Assembly: GCA_016183885.1 (NCBI GenBank)
Contig: JACPDS010000033.1
Span: 1 to 6,196, forward strand
Direction of reading: 5' to 3'
Origin: Armatimonadota bacterium
GTDB lineage: Bacteria > Vulcanimicrobiota > JACPDS01
Length of the DNA stretch: 6,196 bases
Part shown: piece after piece, positions 1-6,119 of the stretch
Position numbering within the stretch: the first letter of the stretch is position 1
How the letters are laid out: every line of letters begins with the position of its first letter
The notes under the pieces: model-generated
Told to the model about the DNA's origin: nothing
Seen by the model: the letters and a program-made list of their open reading frames with translations, nothing else
The model's database searches: none
Program-made: the position numbers and the translations under genes

Positions 1-927
1 ATCCGGGGAAAAATTTTTGGCAAACGCAATCGTTTGTTAGGATTAGTTACTCTTATTTCCACTTTTTTAGCCGGAGGCATTTTACATTTATTTAATAATA
101 AAAATATCTTTTATGGATTTGCTTTAATATTTTTTATCGCTTTTATTTTTAGAATGACTTCAAGTTTTTTATTAAATTCAATGTATGAATCTAAACTTAT
201 TATCAAAAAAGAATTAAGCTTTAGCTTTAAAGAATTTTTGCGCCGCCTTCCTTTTAATAATTTTGGGAAATTTGTGATTTTTGTTTCTTTAATGAGCTTA
301 GCTACTTATTCATCCGCTCCTTTTTATAGTATGTATATGCTGAGAGATTTAAAATTAAGTTATTTTCACTACACTTTTTTAATTACCATTGCCGCATTTA
401 TTAACTTATTATTTATGCCTTATTGGGGAGAAAAAGCCGATCGTTATGGGAATATTAAAATTTTAAAAATAAGCGGTTTTTTGGTTCCTTTTGCGGCAAT
501 AGTCTGGTTTTTTTCAGCTAATTTTAATTATTTAATTTTCTGCATGTTTTTTTCCGGCTTAGCCTGGTCAGGCTTTAATTTAAGTTTTAATAATTTCATT
601 TATGATTCCACTAGTCCGGCAAGACGCGCTCGTTGTATTGCTTATTTTAATGTTTTAAACGGAGCGGGGATTTTTTTAGGCTCTATGCTGGGAAGTTTAT
701 TGGCTAGACAGAAAATATTTATTTTTTTTGGCTCTAACCTGCCGTTTATTTTTTTAATTTCAGGAATCCTGCGTCTTTTAGTTTCCTTGTTTTTGTTAAG
801 GGGTCTTCGAGAAATTAGAACTTTAAAAGAAGTAAAAATCAAAGATTTTATTCTAGATATTATTGGAATTTATCCCATAACCAGTTTTATAAAAAAAAGA
901 AGTCAGACTCACTGCTGTCCAAAATAA
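1..927 (+). CDS. MFS transporter, C-terminal part (5' end outside window)
   Basis: Frame 1 is open from the first base to the TAA at 925-927, giving 308 residues with no start; the gene begins upstream. The protein is very hydrophobic, with several predicted membrane helices. A major-facilitator 'motif A'-type loop, GEKADRYG, lies at residues about 143-150, where family members carry a degenerate G-x3-D-R-x-G between two helices. The opening RGKIFGKRN is like the central cytoplasmic loop of a set of bacterial MFS proteins (RGRxFGxRN), so about six N-terminal helices are missing. The substrate cannot be told from sequence. The last residues (QTHCCPK) look unlike a natural MFS tail, and their DNA shares 11 bp with the repeat at 1149-1159, so the 3' end may have been rewritten by an insertion. 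No clear Rho-independent terminator follows directly. MFS membership is fairly sure; specificity is unknown. Confidence 0.85.
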   Translation: MRGKIFGKRNRLLGLVTLISTFLAGGILHLFNNKNIFYGFALIFFIAFIFRMTSSFLLNSMYESKLIIKKELSFSFKEFLRRLPFNNFGKFVIFVSLMSLATYSSAPFYSMYMLRDLKLSYFHYTFLITIAAFINLLFMPYWGEKADRYGNIKILKISGFLVPFAAIVWFFSANFNYLIFCMFFSGLAWSGFNLSFNNFIYDSTSPARRARCIAYFNVLNGAGIFLGSMLGSLLARQKIFIFFGSNLPFIFLISGILRLLVSLFLLRGLREIRTLKEVKIKDFILDIIGIYPITSFIKKRSQTHCCPK

Positions 928-979
928 TTTAAAAATTTGAGCAGCCTCTTTAATTTATTAAGCAAACATATGAATAATA

Positions 980-1028
980 CCCCTCACCTTAATCCTCTCC
1001 CCAGAGGGGAGAGGATTAAGGTGAGGGG
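980..1028. repeat. Perfect palindrome, 23-bp arms, 3-nt loop
   Basis: Bases 980-1002 are the exact reverse complement of 1006-1028, separated by the loop AGA (1003-1005). The arm begins CCCCTCACCTTAATCC and is GC-rich in an AT-rich background. From memory, it closely resembles a widespread bacterial dispersed palindrome of the form CCCTCACCCTAACCCTCTCC seen between genes in many phyla. No transposase or target duplication is visible, so it would be a non-autonomous or REP-like repeat. In RNA it would be a very stable hairpin behind the MFS gene and may protect or end that transcript, although no T-run follows on either strand. Confidence 0.9.
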
Positions 1029-1192
1029 GCTTTAGACGAGTAAATTCATGTTTTCAATATCAGGTTCCCCCCTTGAATTTTTTTATACTATCCATATGCT
1101 CTTAGATAATTTATTATTGCAGGAGTTCAATCTATAGGATTGTAGAGGGCTGTCCAAAAAGTCAAATTTAAAATATTTATATGCTATATATG

Positions 1193-1220
1193 GTAGCCGC
1201 CCCGATGTAACTTCGGGGCG
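1193..1220 (+). repeat. REP-like unit 1 (GTAG + GC hairpin)
   Basis: The unit starts with GTAG (1193-1196) followed by a GC-rich hairpin: 1199-1207 pairs with 1211-1219 around a TAA loop, with a single T.T mismatch (1206/1212). A GTAG tetranucleotide just 5' of an imperfect hairpin is the signature of REP sequences mobilised by RAYT (TnpA-REP, Y1/HUH) transposases. No RAYT gene is in this window. The assignment rests on architecture only. Confidence 0.6.
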
Positions 1221-1238
1221 CTATATATAGTATATTTA

Positions 1239-1266
1239 CGCTCCGATGCAACATCGGAGCGGCTAC
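1239..1266 (-). repeat. REP-like unit 2, inverted relative to unit 1
   Basis: Read on the minus strand from 1266, this 28-nt unit begins GTAGCCGC and matches unit 1 at 23 of 28 positions. Its hairpin (1240-1248 with 1252-1260, loop CAA) is a perfect 9-bp stem. Two of the five differences from unit 1 are a compensatory pair (C:G at 1201/1217 in unit 1, T:A at 1242/1258 here), which keeps the stem intact. Two inverted REPs with an 18-bp AT linker (1221-1238) give the BIME layout. Confidence 0.6.
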
Positions 1267-1373
1267 CCCTTTTTGGACCTCCCCTCTAAACTTTGAATCC
1301 CGCGCAAAAAAAGTTAACAATAATTTAACATTCTTCCCCTTTACTAATTTAAGAAAGTCGTGAAAAAAAAGAT

Positions 1374-1379
1374 AAGGGG
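1374..1379 (+). promoter_or_regulatory. Shine-Dalgarno AAGGGG that fixes the start at ATG 1388
   Basis: AAGGGG lies 8 nt before the ATG at 1388, an ideal spacing. The in-frame GTG at 1379 overlaps the last G of this motif and cannot be served by it, so the ATG is the better start. It is the only strong ribosome binding site among the gene starts in this window. Confidence 0.75.
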
Positions 1380-1387
1380 TGAAAAAA

Positions 1388-1804
1388 ATGTCTAAAAAAG
1401 TAATCCAGCAAAAAATTGAAAAAGAAAAAGCTTTAGATATAGCTAAAGAATATTTTAGAATCAGGCTTTATTTAATGGCTCATCCTAAAATTAAGGAAAT
1501 TCCGCTTTCTTTACTTAACCAGGGCAATGGCAAAGCTCTCTTGGAAATAAAAGATAATAAATTCATTGTGACTAAATTAAATTCTCTTAAGAAAATAGTT
1601 TGGATGCTCTCTTATCAAAAGGAAACTCATCCTCAGATTGAAAATAAAAAAATCAGCTATAAAAGTATTATTACTAAAAAAATTTTAAATAAACAAGGTG
1701 AAGGAAAAATTGTAAATATCTTTACTAATTTTAATCTCCATAAAGCTGAAATTATTGAAGTGATTAATTTAAAAAATGAAAAACCTTTAAACGAAGCGGC
1801 TTAA
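1388..1804 (+). CDS. Small lysine-rich protein of unknown function
   Basis: A 138-residue protein (MSKKVIQQKIEK...), starting at the ATG placed by the AAGGGG site rather than at the GTG 9 bases earlier. I do not recognise the family. It is strongly basic, with many lysines and few cysteines or prolines, and has no signal peptide or membrane helix, so it is probably cytoplasmic. Residues 1-32 look like an amphipathic or charged helix (QQKIEKEKALDIAKEYFRIR). The rest alternates short hydrophobic strands with lysine-rich turns, and the tail (NEKPLNEAA) is polar. Codon use looks like that of its neighbours, so it is not obviously foreign. It stands alone between the repeat region and the convergent lnt gene (59 bp between stops). 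The real start and a consistent frame with good coding texture argue that it is a gene; function cannot be inferred. Confidence 0.7.
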   Translation: MSKKVIQQKIEKEKALDIAKEYFRIRLYLMAHPKIKEIPLSLLNQGNGKALLEIKDNKFIVTKLNSLKKIVWMLSYQKETHPQIENKKISYKSIITKKILNKQGEGKIVNIFTNFNLHKAEIIEVINLKNEKPLNEAA

Positions 1805-1863
1805 ATTTTAAGTTAGCCCGTCAAAATTACGCTGACGAGAGAGGAACAACTTTAACAAAATTT

Positions 1864-3243
1864 CTATTTCTCTTTTTTAAAGAATAATACTAAGACTAAT
1901 ATAAAACTTAAATAAACTATATAATCTCCCAGGAGGTTATATAAAGTATTTTTAGATTTTAATCCTAAATCCCCGCTTAAAATTTTTCTTTCAAATAATG
2001 AAGTTGATTTTATAATTCTTCCTTGAGGATCAACTAAAGCGGAAATGCCGGTATTAGCGTTAAAAGCTAAATAAACTCCATTTTCCACCGCTCTGGTTAT
2101 GGATAAAGCTAAGTGGTGTTCCGAGGCGGAAGAAAAAGAAAACCAGGCATCATTAGTTGCCACAATCCAAAAATCAGCTTGCTTCAATAAAGTTCTTGCT
2201 AAATGAGGAAAAGTAGATTCAAAACAGATTAAACTTCCAAAACTTCCTATTTTAGTGAAGAAAATATTTAATTTATCTCCTTTAGAAAAATTTGCAACCC
2301 GTTTAAATAAACTATATTTTTTTAAATATTTTCCCAGCGGCAGATATTCTCCAAAAGGCACTAAATGGTTTTTTTGATATTTTCCTTTATATTCTCCTTG
2401 AGGGCCGAATACCATCACTGTATTATAAATATAAGCTTGTTTATTTTTTAATTCATAATCCGGAGCGCCGCTTACCAAATAGATCTTATTTTTTTTAGCT
2501 AAATTACCAACTCTTTTAGTTAACTCAAGGTCGTAAAGCATATAATCAGGGAAAGCTGTTTCAGGTAAAATTACCAGCTGGCTATGATTTTTTGCGGCTT
2601 TATTAATTAATTCTTCAATAATTTCGATGGTTTTATTAAAATAACTTTTACTCCATTTAATATCTTGGTCAATATTTAATTGAATAAGACTTACTTTAAT
2701 AAATTTGGAGCTCTTTCTAAAATTTAAATTATAAAATCCGTAAAATAAAATTAAACATAAAATTAAAAATGGCGATAAATATTTAAAATTAAATTTTTTT
2801 TTCTCATAAAATAACAAAATTAATTCTAAAATCCAGGCATTAATAAAAACAATTAGCCAAGAAAGTCCAAATCCGCCGATTAAATTAACTATTGGCAAGA
2901 TTAAAGAAAATTTATATTGAGAATAACACAAAGTTCCCCAGTTAAATCCTAATGGACCGAGAGATTTTAAATATTCAAAAATTACCCACAAGGATGGAAC
3001 AAATAGAATTCTTTTTAAAAAATTTTTTGTTTTTTTATAATATAAGCAGATTAACCAAGCTGCGAATCCCCAAAAAATACTATAAAATAATACCCCTAAT
3101 AAATACGGCTCCCTGCCGAATAAAGCAAACCAATTTAAAATCGTTCCGAAAAAACTTAATCCTAAAATATAACCCCAGATAAAACCTTTTTTATTTAAAT
3201 TAAGTATCCATAATAAAGGAATAAATGTTTTTCCAATGATTTT
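1864..3243 (-). CDS. lnt: Apolipoprotein N-acyltransferase (Lnt), 5' end anomalous
   Basis: Lnt moves an acyl chain from phospholipid to the N-terminal cysteine of lipoproteins in the inner membrane. The frame runs unbroken from 3243 to the stop at 1864-1866 (459 codons). Membrane helices (GFIWGYILGLSFFG, LLGVLFYSIFWGFAAW, and others) are followed by a nitrilase-type catalytic domain and a final helix before FKKEK. Counting from the TTG at 2991, the expected Glu-Lys-Cys triad is E144 (LPETAFP), K207 (KNHLVPFGEY) and C256 (ICFES); the family motif NDAWF is at 280-284. The first usual start codon in frame is that TTG, but 84 clearly Lnt-like residues precede it, so it is not the true start. An ATG at 3247-3245 is one base out of frame. 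Even the longest reading lacks about 30-40 N-terminal residues (first helix) compared with typical members of about 500. The function call is secure; the start is not. Confidence 0.88.
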   Translation of the reverse strand, partial: KIIGKTFIPLLWILNLNKKGFIWGYILGLSFFGTILNWFALFGREPYLLGVLFYSIFWGFAAWLICLYYKKTKNFLKRILFVPSLWVIFEYLKSLGPLGFNWGTLCYSQYKFSLILPIVNLIGGFGLSWLIVFINAWILELILLFYEKKKFNFKYLSPFLILCLILFYGFYNLNFRKSSKFIKVSLIQLNIDQDIKWSKSYFNKTIEIIEELINKAAKNHSQLVILPETAFPDYMLYDLELTKRVGNLAKKNKIYLVSGAPDYELKNKQAYIYNTVMVFGPQGEYKGKYQKNHLVPFGEYLPLGKYLKKYSLFKRVANFSKGDKLNIFFTKIGSFGSLICFESTFPHLARTLLKQADFWIVATNDAWFSFSSASEHHLALSITRAVENGVYLAFNANTGISALVDPQGRIIKSTSLFERKILSGDLGLKSKNTLYNLLGDYIVYLSFILVLVLFFKKEK

Positions 3244-3259
3244 TCATTTTTTCAAACTC

Positions 3260-3288
3260 TTGTTTTAATTTTATATTATAATAATATT
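3260..3288. promoter_or_regulatory. Divergent promoter region for lnt (-) and lipoprotein (+)
   Basis: The 45 bp between the two genes contain TATAAT at 3277-3282 on the plus strand and an overlapping TATAAT on the minus strand (3280-3275). The plus-strand hexamer ends 6 nt before the ATG at 3289, so transcription would begin at or next to the start codon. No good -35 sits 16-18 bp upstream (TTGTTT at 3260-3265 is too close). The hexamers are clear, but in such AT-rich DNA they could be chance. Confidence 0.4.
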
Positions 3289-3975
3289 ATGCAAATGAAA
3301 AAGAAATTACCTTTATTTTTATTTTTATTATCATTAGTTTTATTTAGCTGCGCAAGAGGTCCTTCTTCGGGATCTGGAACTTCCAGCGCTAATCAAGCTC
3401 GATATTTATCTTTTACAATTACGGTAAATAATAACGGCAGGATTGATCAAAGCGGAATCGGGCATTATTTTGTTTTATTTAGCAGTAATACCCAGGGGCT
3501 GATTAATGTTGCCGATAATCGCACTTATACCGATTATGTTAGATATGACGGCGTTAACGCCAACTGGTATCATCGCCGCAAAGATCCTCAAAATCCCAAC
3601 AGTTTCATTTGGGAATTTGTTGGAGGCGTTAATAATAATCTTATTATTTCTGGAGATGAAAAAAGTTTAACTTTAAATTTTAATATTAATGATTCAAGTA
3701 TTTTATTAAATCAATATTTAGACGATTATTTTAACGCTCATGTTGTTATTACCGATGCGTCTGACCGCCCCATTGACACATTGGGACAAGGTCCCAATTT
3801 TATAAATAACAGCGCCTATACTCTTTATATAAATAAACAACAGGGCATAATTTCTCCCGTCCCTTCAATTTATCCCAATGATTCGCTTAACGATACTTTG
3901 AGTCACCCGGAAAATCCCTCTGACTATCCTTATGTAAATTTTGATTTAAAATCTTTTCAAGTTTTAGCTTATTAA
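3289..3975 (+). CDS. Putative outer-membrane lipoprotein of unknown function
   Basis: A 228-residue protein with a lipoprotein signal: basic MQMKKK, a hydrophobic core (residues 7-19) and the lipobox L-F-S-C with the acylated cysteine at position 21. Alanine at +2 rather than aspartate favours outer-membrane sorting. A Gly/Ser linker (GPSSGSGTSS) follows, and then a polar, Asn/Tyr-rich, probably beta-rich body (TITVNNNGRID, GHYFVLFSS, KSLTLNFNIND). It ends with VNFDLKSFQVLAY. I recognise no family. The start may be ATG 3289 or ATG 3295 (MKKKLP...); neither has a Shine-Dalgarno, and the close TATAAT suggests a leaderless message starting at 3289. It is divergent from lnt, whose product would finish its lipid anchor, and it converges on lptD with only 11 bp between stops. 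The lipoprotein call is good; the role is unknown. Confidence 0.8.
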   Translation: MQMKKKLPLFLFLLSLVLFSCARGPSSGSGTSSANQARYLSFTITVNNNGRIDQSGIGHYFVLFSSNTQGLINVADNRTYTDYVRYDGVNANWYHRRKDPQNPNSFIWEFVGGVNNNLIISGDEKSLTLNFNINDSSILLNQYLDDYFNAHVVITDASDRPIDTLGQGPNFINNSAYTLYINKQQGIISPVPSIYPNDSLNDTLSHPENPSDYPYVNFDLKSFQVLAY

Positions 3976-3986
3976 TTTATTTAGAA

Positions 3987-6020
3987 TTATTTCCATAAAT
4001 TTTGAGGAATAATAGGTGAATTTTGATTTACTCCGATACTTGGGGCGGGATATGAAAAACCTTTTAACACAAAAGAAAGCCAGATTTCATTTTGCTGGCC
4101 TCCGCGATAAATTAACCGCCCTTCCCAGCAATGCCAATCTTTCAGGAGAGCATAATCTTGATAGATATTATGTCCTGTTTGCAGGTCAAAAACACTCCAG
4201 TATTGCAGGTTTAAAGTAGGGCTAATTTGTAAATTGCATTGAGCGTCTAAATTATACCAAATTTTTTTATGAATATCATAATTGGCGCCTAAATTAATCC
4301 CCCAGTCTCTTTTAGGTTTAAAATTTAAGTTATAAGTTAGATTTTGAAAATTATGGGTTCGAATATTGTAAGTTGTAAAAGTATTAATCTGCCAAAAATT
4401 TTGGTTATAAATTTGAAAATTGCCTCCAATTTGCTCATATTCGCCTGCCTGATCTTGTTTTAAGGGAGAATATCCATAAGGTTGTTGATAATTATAATCA
4501 AAATAAGTAATGATATGCGGTCCGTAAGAAATAAAAATACCGCTTCGCGCCCGCCAGATATATTTAGCTTCCCCGTTATTATACCAAAGCTGATCGTATC
4601 CTCCGCTTGTATTCCAATAAATATTTTTATATAATTGCCAGGATTTATCAGTCAATAAAAATTTAAAATCATGCCGAAGAGTTTTTTTATTAAAAGGTAT
4701 TTCATTATAAACTCCATAACTGTAAGAAGTTTGAAAGGGCAGAGCTGCTAAATTAAAAATATGGGAGCGCAGGGTAATTTCCGGTTTTCGAGAAACGGCA
4801 TATAAAGAGGTTCCTGTAGTATTTTCAAAATTTAATTCGGCATCTAAATATTTACCGGCATTAATTAATTTAAATGTAGGATGAGAACGAAATGTTTTAC
4901 TGAAACGCGAAGTATTTTCAGAATAATCAAGTAAAAAATGGCCTTTTAAACTTGGACTAAATTGATAAGCATAATTAAAATTATATCCTTGATTAACGTT
5001 GTATCCGGAATTATAAGTGCTGCTAATAATGGTAAAATTTGCTTTCTTCCCCGATTTATTAAGACTTAATTGATTATTAGTAATAGCCGGATTTTCCTGG
5101 CTTGGAATATCATAGCGGTTATAACTATATCCCCAAAAAAAATTAATATTCCCCGGGAAAAAATATTCCAGGCGATTAGAATATTCAAAACGGTTAGTGT
5201 TATTCTGGCGGCTTTGGAGTTTATAATAATAAAAAGCTCCTTTCCCTTTATCGCCAAGATTATAGTAATGCTCCAATCCTCGACCCCAGCCGCTTTTTTC
5301 ATACCAGTTAAGATGAATTATCCCGTAATCTTTTTTTCCTACAAGATAATTTAATGATTCTTTAAGGTAATACCCGTCGAGATCATTATAACCTATTTTG
5401 GGAATTAAATTTTGTTCCATTTGACGCCCTGACCTTTGTTTAAGAGACAAAACTAAAGACGGCAAAGCAATTAAAGGTTTATCTTTGATGTAAAAGGAGA
5501 AATTTTTAGCAATTAATTTATCTTCGGGGTAAATAATAATTTCTTTGCTTTTTAAATGGTAATGATACAGCGGAGAGGTAATATCGCAGGTGGTAATTAT
5601 AGAATCAAGAATATTGAATTCTTTTGGTTTAATTTTAATAACTTTACCCCAGAAGAAAATCTTTCCTTCTTGAAATTGTTTTTCAAAATTAAAATTTTTA
5701 GCAAATCCGCTTGCTTCATAAAGAGAACCTGTTTTTGTTTTTAAGTTATAAATTAAATTCTCACCCAGAATCTCGCTATCATCTTGATAAAAAGCTATAT
5801 TTCCCAAGGCTTTTAAAATTTGAGTTTTAAAATTAAATTCTAAATTCTCTGTTTTAATTTTTATATTTTTGTAAGTGAAGATAACATTTCCTGAAGCGGT
5901 TATTTTCTCTTCGGTATAGTTTAAGCTTTCAGCTTGCAGGTTAATTGGATATTCCGCATTTTGAGAATAAACTAAATTGATTAAAAGAAAAAAAAATAAT
6001 ATTAAAAATTTATAGTTCAT
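3987..6020 (-). CDS. lptD: LPS-assembly protein LptD (OstA/Imp)
   Basis: LptD is the outer-membrane barrel that, with LptE, inserts LPS into the outer leaflet. The 677-residue protein starts with a Sec signal (MNYKFLILFFFLLINLVYS, cut near residue 19). An OstA/LptA-like beta-jellyroll domain follows (about 24-135, with repeated strands such as EKITASGNVIFTY and LKALGNIAFYQDD), and then a long Tyr/Asn/aromatic-rich barrel (about 200-655). The junction motif TTCDITSPLYHYH carries C145, and the C-terminal DWHCWEGRL carries C631, both at conserved LptD positions and suited to an interdomain disulfide. E. coli has two such pairs; the second is absent here, and C595 is not at a familiar site. The length is a little under the usual 700-800. 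The ATG start has no Shine-Dalgarno but agrees with the signal peptide. It is divergent from nadD. Highly confident. Confidence 0.93.
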   Translation of the reverse strand: MNYKFLILFFFLLINLVYSQNAEYPINLQAESLNYTEEKITASGNVIFTYKNIKIKTENLEFNFKTQILKALGNIAFYQDDSEILGENLIYNLKTKTGSLYEASGFAKNFNFEKQFQEGKIFFWGKVIKIKPKEFNILDSIITTCDITSPLYHYHLKSKEIIIYPEDKLIAKNFSFYIKDKPLIALPSLVLSLKQRSGRQMEQNLIPKIGYNDLDGYYLKESLNYLVGKKDYGIIHLNWYEKSGWGRGLEHYYNLGDKGKGAFYYYKLQSRQNNTNRFEYSNRLEYFFPGNINFFWGYSYNRYDIPSQENPAITNNQLSLNKSGKKANFTIISSTYNSGYNVNQGYNFNYAYQFSPSLKGHFLLDYSENTSRFSKTFRSHPTFKLINAGKYLDAELNFENTTGTSLYAVSRKPEITLRSHIFNLAALPFQTSYSYGVYNEIPFNKKTLRHDFKFLLTDKSWQLYKNIYWNTSGGYDQLWYNNGEAKYIWRARSGIFISYGPHIITYFDYNYQQPYGYSPLKQDQAGEYEQIGGNFQIYNQNFWQINTFTTYNIRTHNFQNLTYNLNFKPKRDWGINLGANYDIHKKIWYNLDAQCNLQISPTLNLQYWSVFDLQTGHNIYQDYALLKDWHCWEGRLIYRGGQQNEIWLSFVLKGFSYPAPSIGVNQNSPIIPQNLWK

Positions 6021-6119
6021 ATTTTTTTGTTTTTAAAGAAAAAAGTTCGGTTTAAAATAATCAAATCCTTTTAAGATTTTGCAGGAAAGCTAAATAAAGA
6101 ATTAGAATTTTTAAGCTTA

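Larger units (their letters stand above)
1143..1288. repeat. Composite inverted-repeat element (MITE-like) enclosing a REP pair
   Basis: The outer arms are TAGAGGG (1143-1149) against CCCTCTA (1282-1288), and GTCCAAAAAG (1152-1161) against CTTTTTGGAC (1269-1278), with a 2/3-nt internal loop between the two blocks. Inside, GGTAGCCGC (1192-1200) is the exact reverse complement of GCGGCTACC (1259-1267). The ends resemble GGGCTGTCCAAAAAGT-type terminal inverted repeats known from insertion sequences, but no ORF lies inside and I see no clear target duplication, so a non-autonomous element is the best reading. A 13-bp AT stem (1179-1191 with 1223-1235, one G.T wobble) also encloses the first inner hairpin. 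The stem end at 1267 followed by TTTTT (1270-1274) could act as a weak plus-strand terminator. Confidence 0.75.
928..1387. other. Repeat-rich intergenic region
   Basis: About 460 bases without a convincing gene between the MFS gene and the small ORF at 1388. It contains the palindrome at 980-1028 and the composite inverted repeat at 1143-1288. Both are far richer in GC than their surroundings, which suggests they arrived as mobile or amplified repeats. A short inverted sequence, CAATC-tatag-GATTG (1128-1142), abuts the left end of the second element. Bases 1289-1373 must carry the leader and promoter of the downstream ORF; TTGAAT (1293-1298) and TAACAA (1315-1320), 16 bp apart, are a weak -35/-10 candidate that I do not trust enough to list separately. 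A 29-codon ORF at 1048-1137 has no support. Confidence 0.8.

Noticed and set aside
642..842. Minus-strand 66-codon ORF inside the MFS gene
   Set aside because: Lysine/Ile-rich shadow of the Phe/Leu-rich MFS coding strand.
912..944. CTGCT/AGCAG inverted repeat after the MFS stop as a terminator
   Set aside because: Only 5 bp of stem with a 23-nt loop and no T-run immediately after.
1042..1084. AAATTCA/TGAATTT stem followed by a T-run as a Rho-independent terminator
   Set aside because: AT-only 7-bp stem with a 25-nt loop; too weak, and a competing TTCAA/TTGAA pairing exists.
1048..1137. 29-codon ORF from ATG 1048 in the repeat-rich gap
   Set aside because: No ribosome binding site, no recognisable motif, and a length expected by chance in AT-rich DNA.
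980..1288. CRISPR array or integron attC site
   Set aside because: No regularly spaced direct repeats with unique spacers and no integrase core sites; the structure is inverted repeats only.
1819..1837. CGTCA/TGACG hairpin between the convergent stops of the small ORF and lnt
   Set aside because: Five-bp stem, 9-nt loop and no T-run on either strand; not enough to call a bidirectional terminator.
2952..3182. Plus-strand 76-codon ORF opposite the lnt 5' part
   Set aside because: Antisense shadow: the minus strand there encodes clear Lnt membrane segments.
5070..5354. ORFs antisense or out of frame within lptD (also 4016-4219, 5066-5302, 5556-5744)
   Set aside because: They overlap an unbroken, recognisable LptD frame and have no start signals or motifs of their own.
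6075..6119. In-frame open stretch before nadD (reads DFAGKLNKELEFLSL) as a longer NadD N-terminus
   Set aside because: No start codon in it, and NadD normally begins right before the GGTF motif, as the ATG at 6120 gives. The protein-like look may be a trace of an upstream gene, but this is unsupported.
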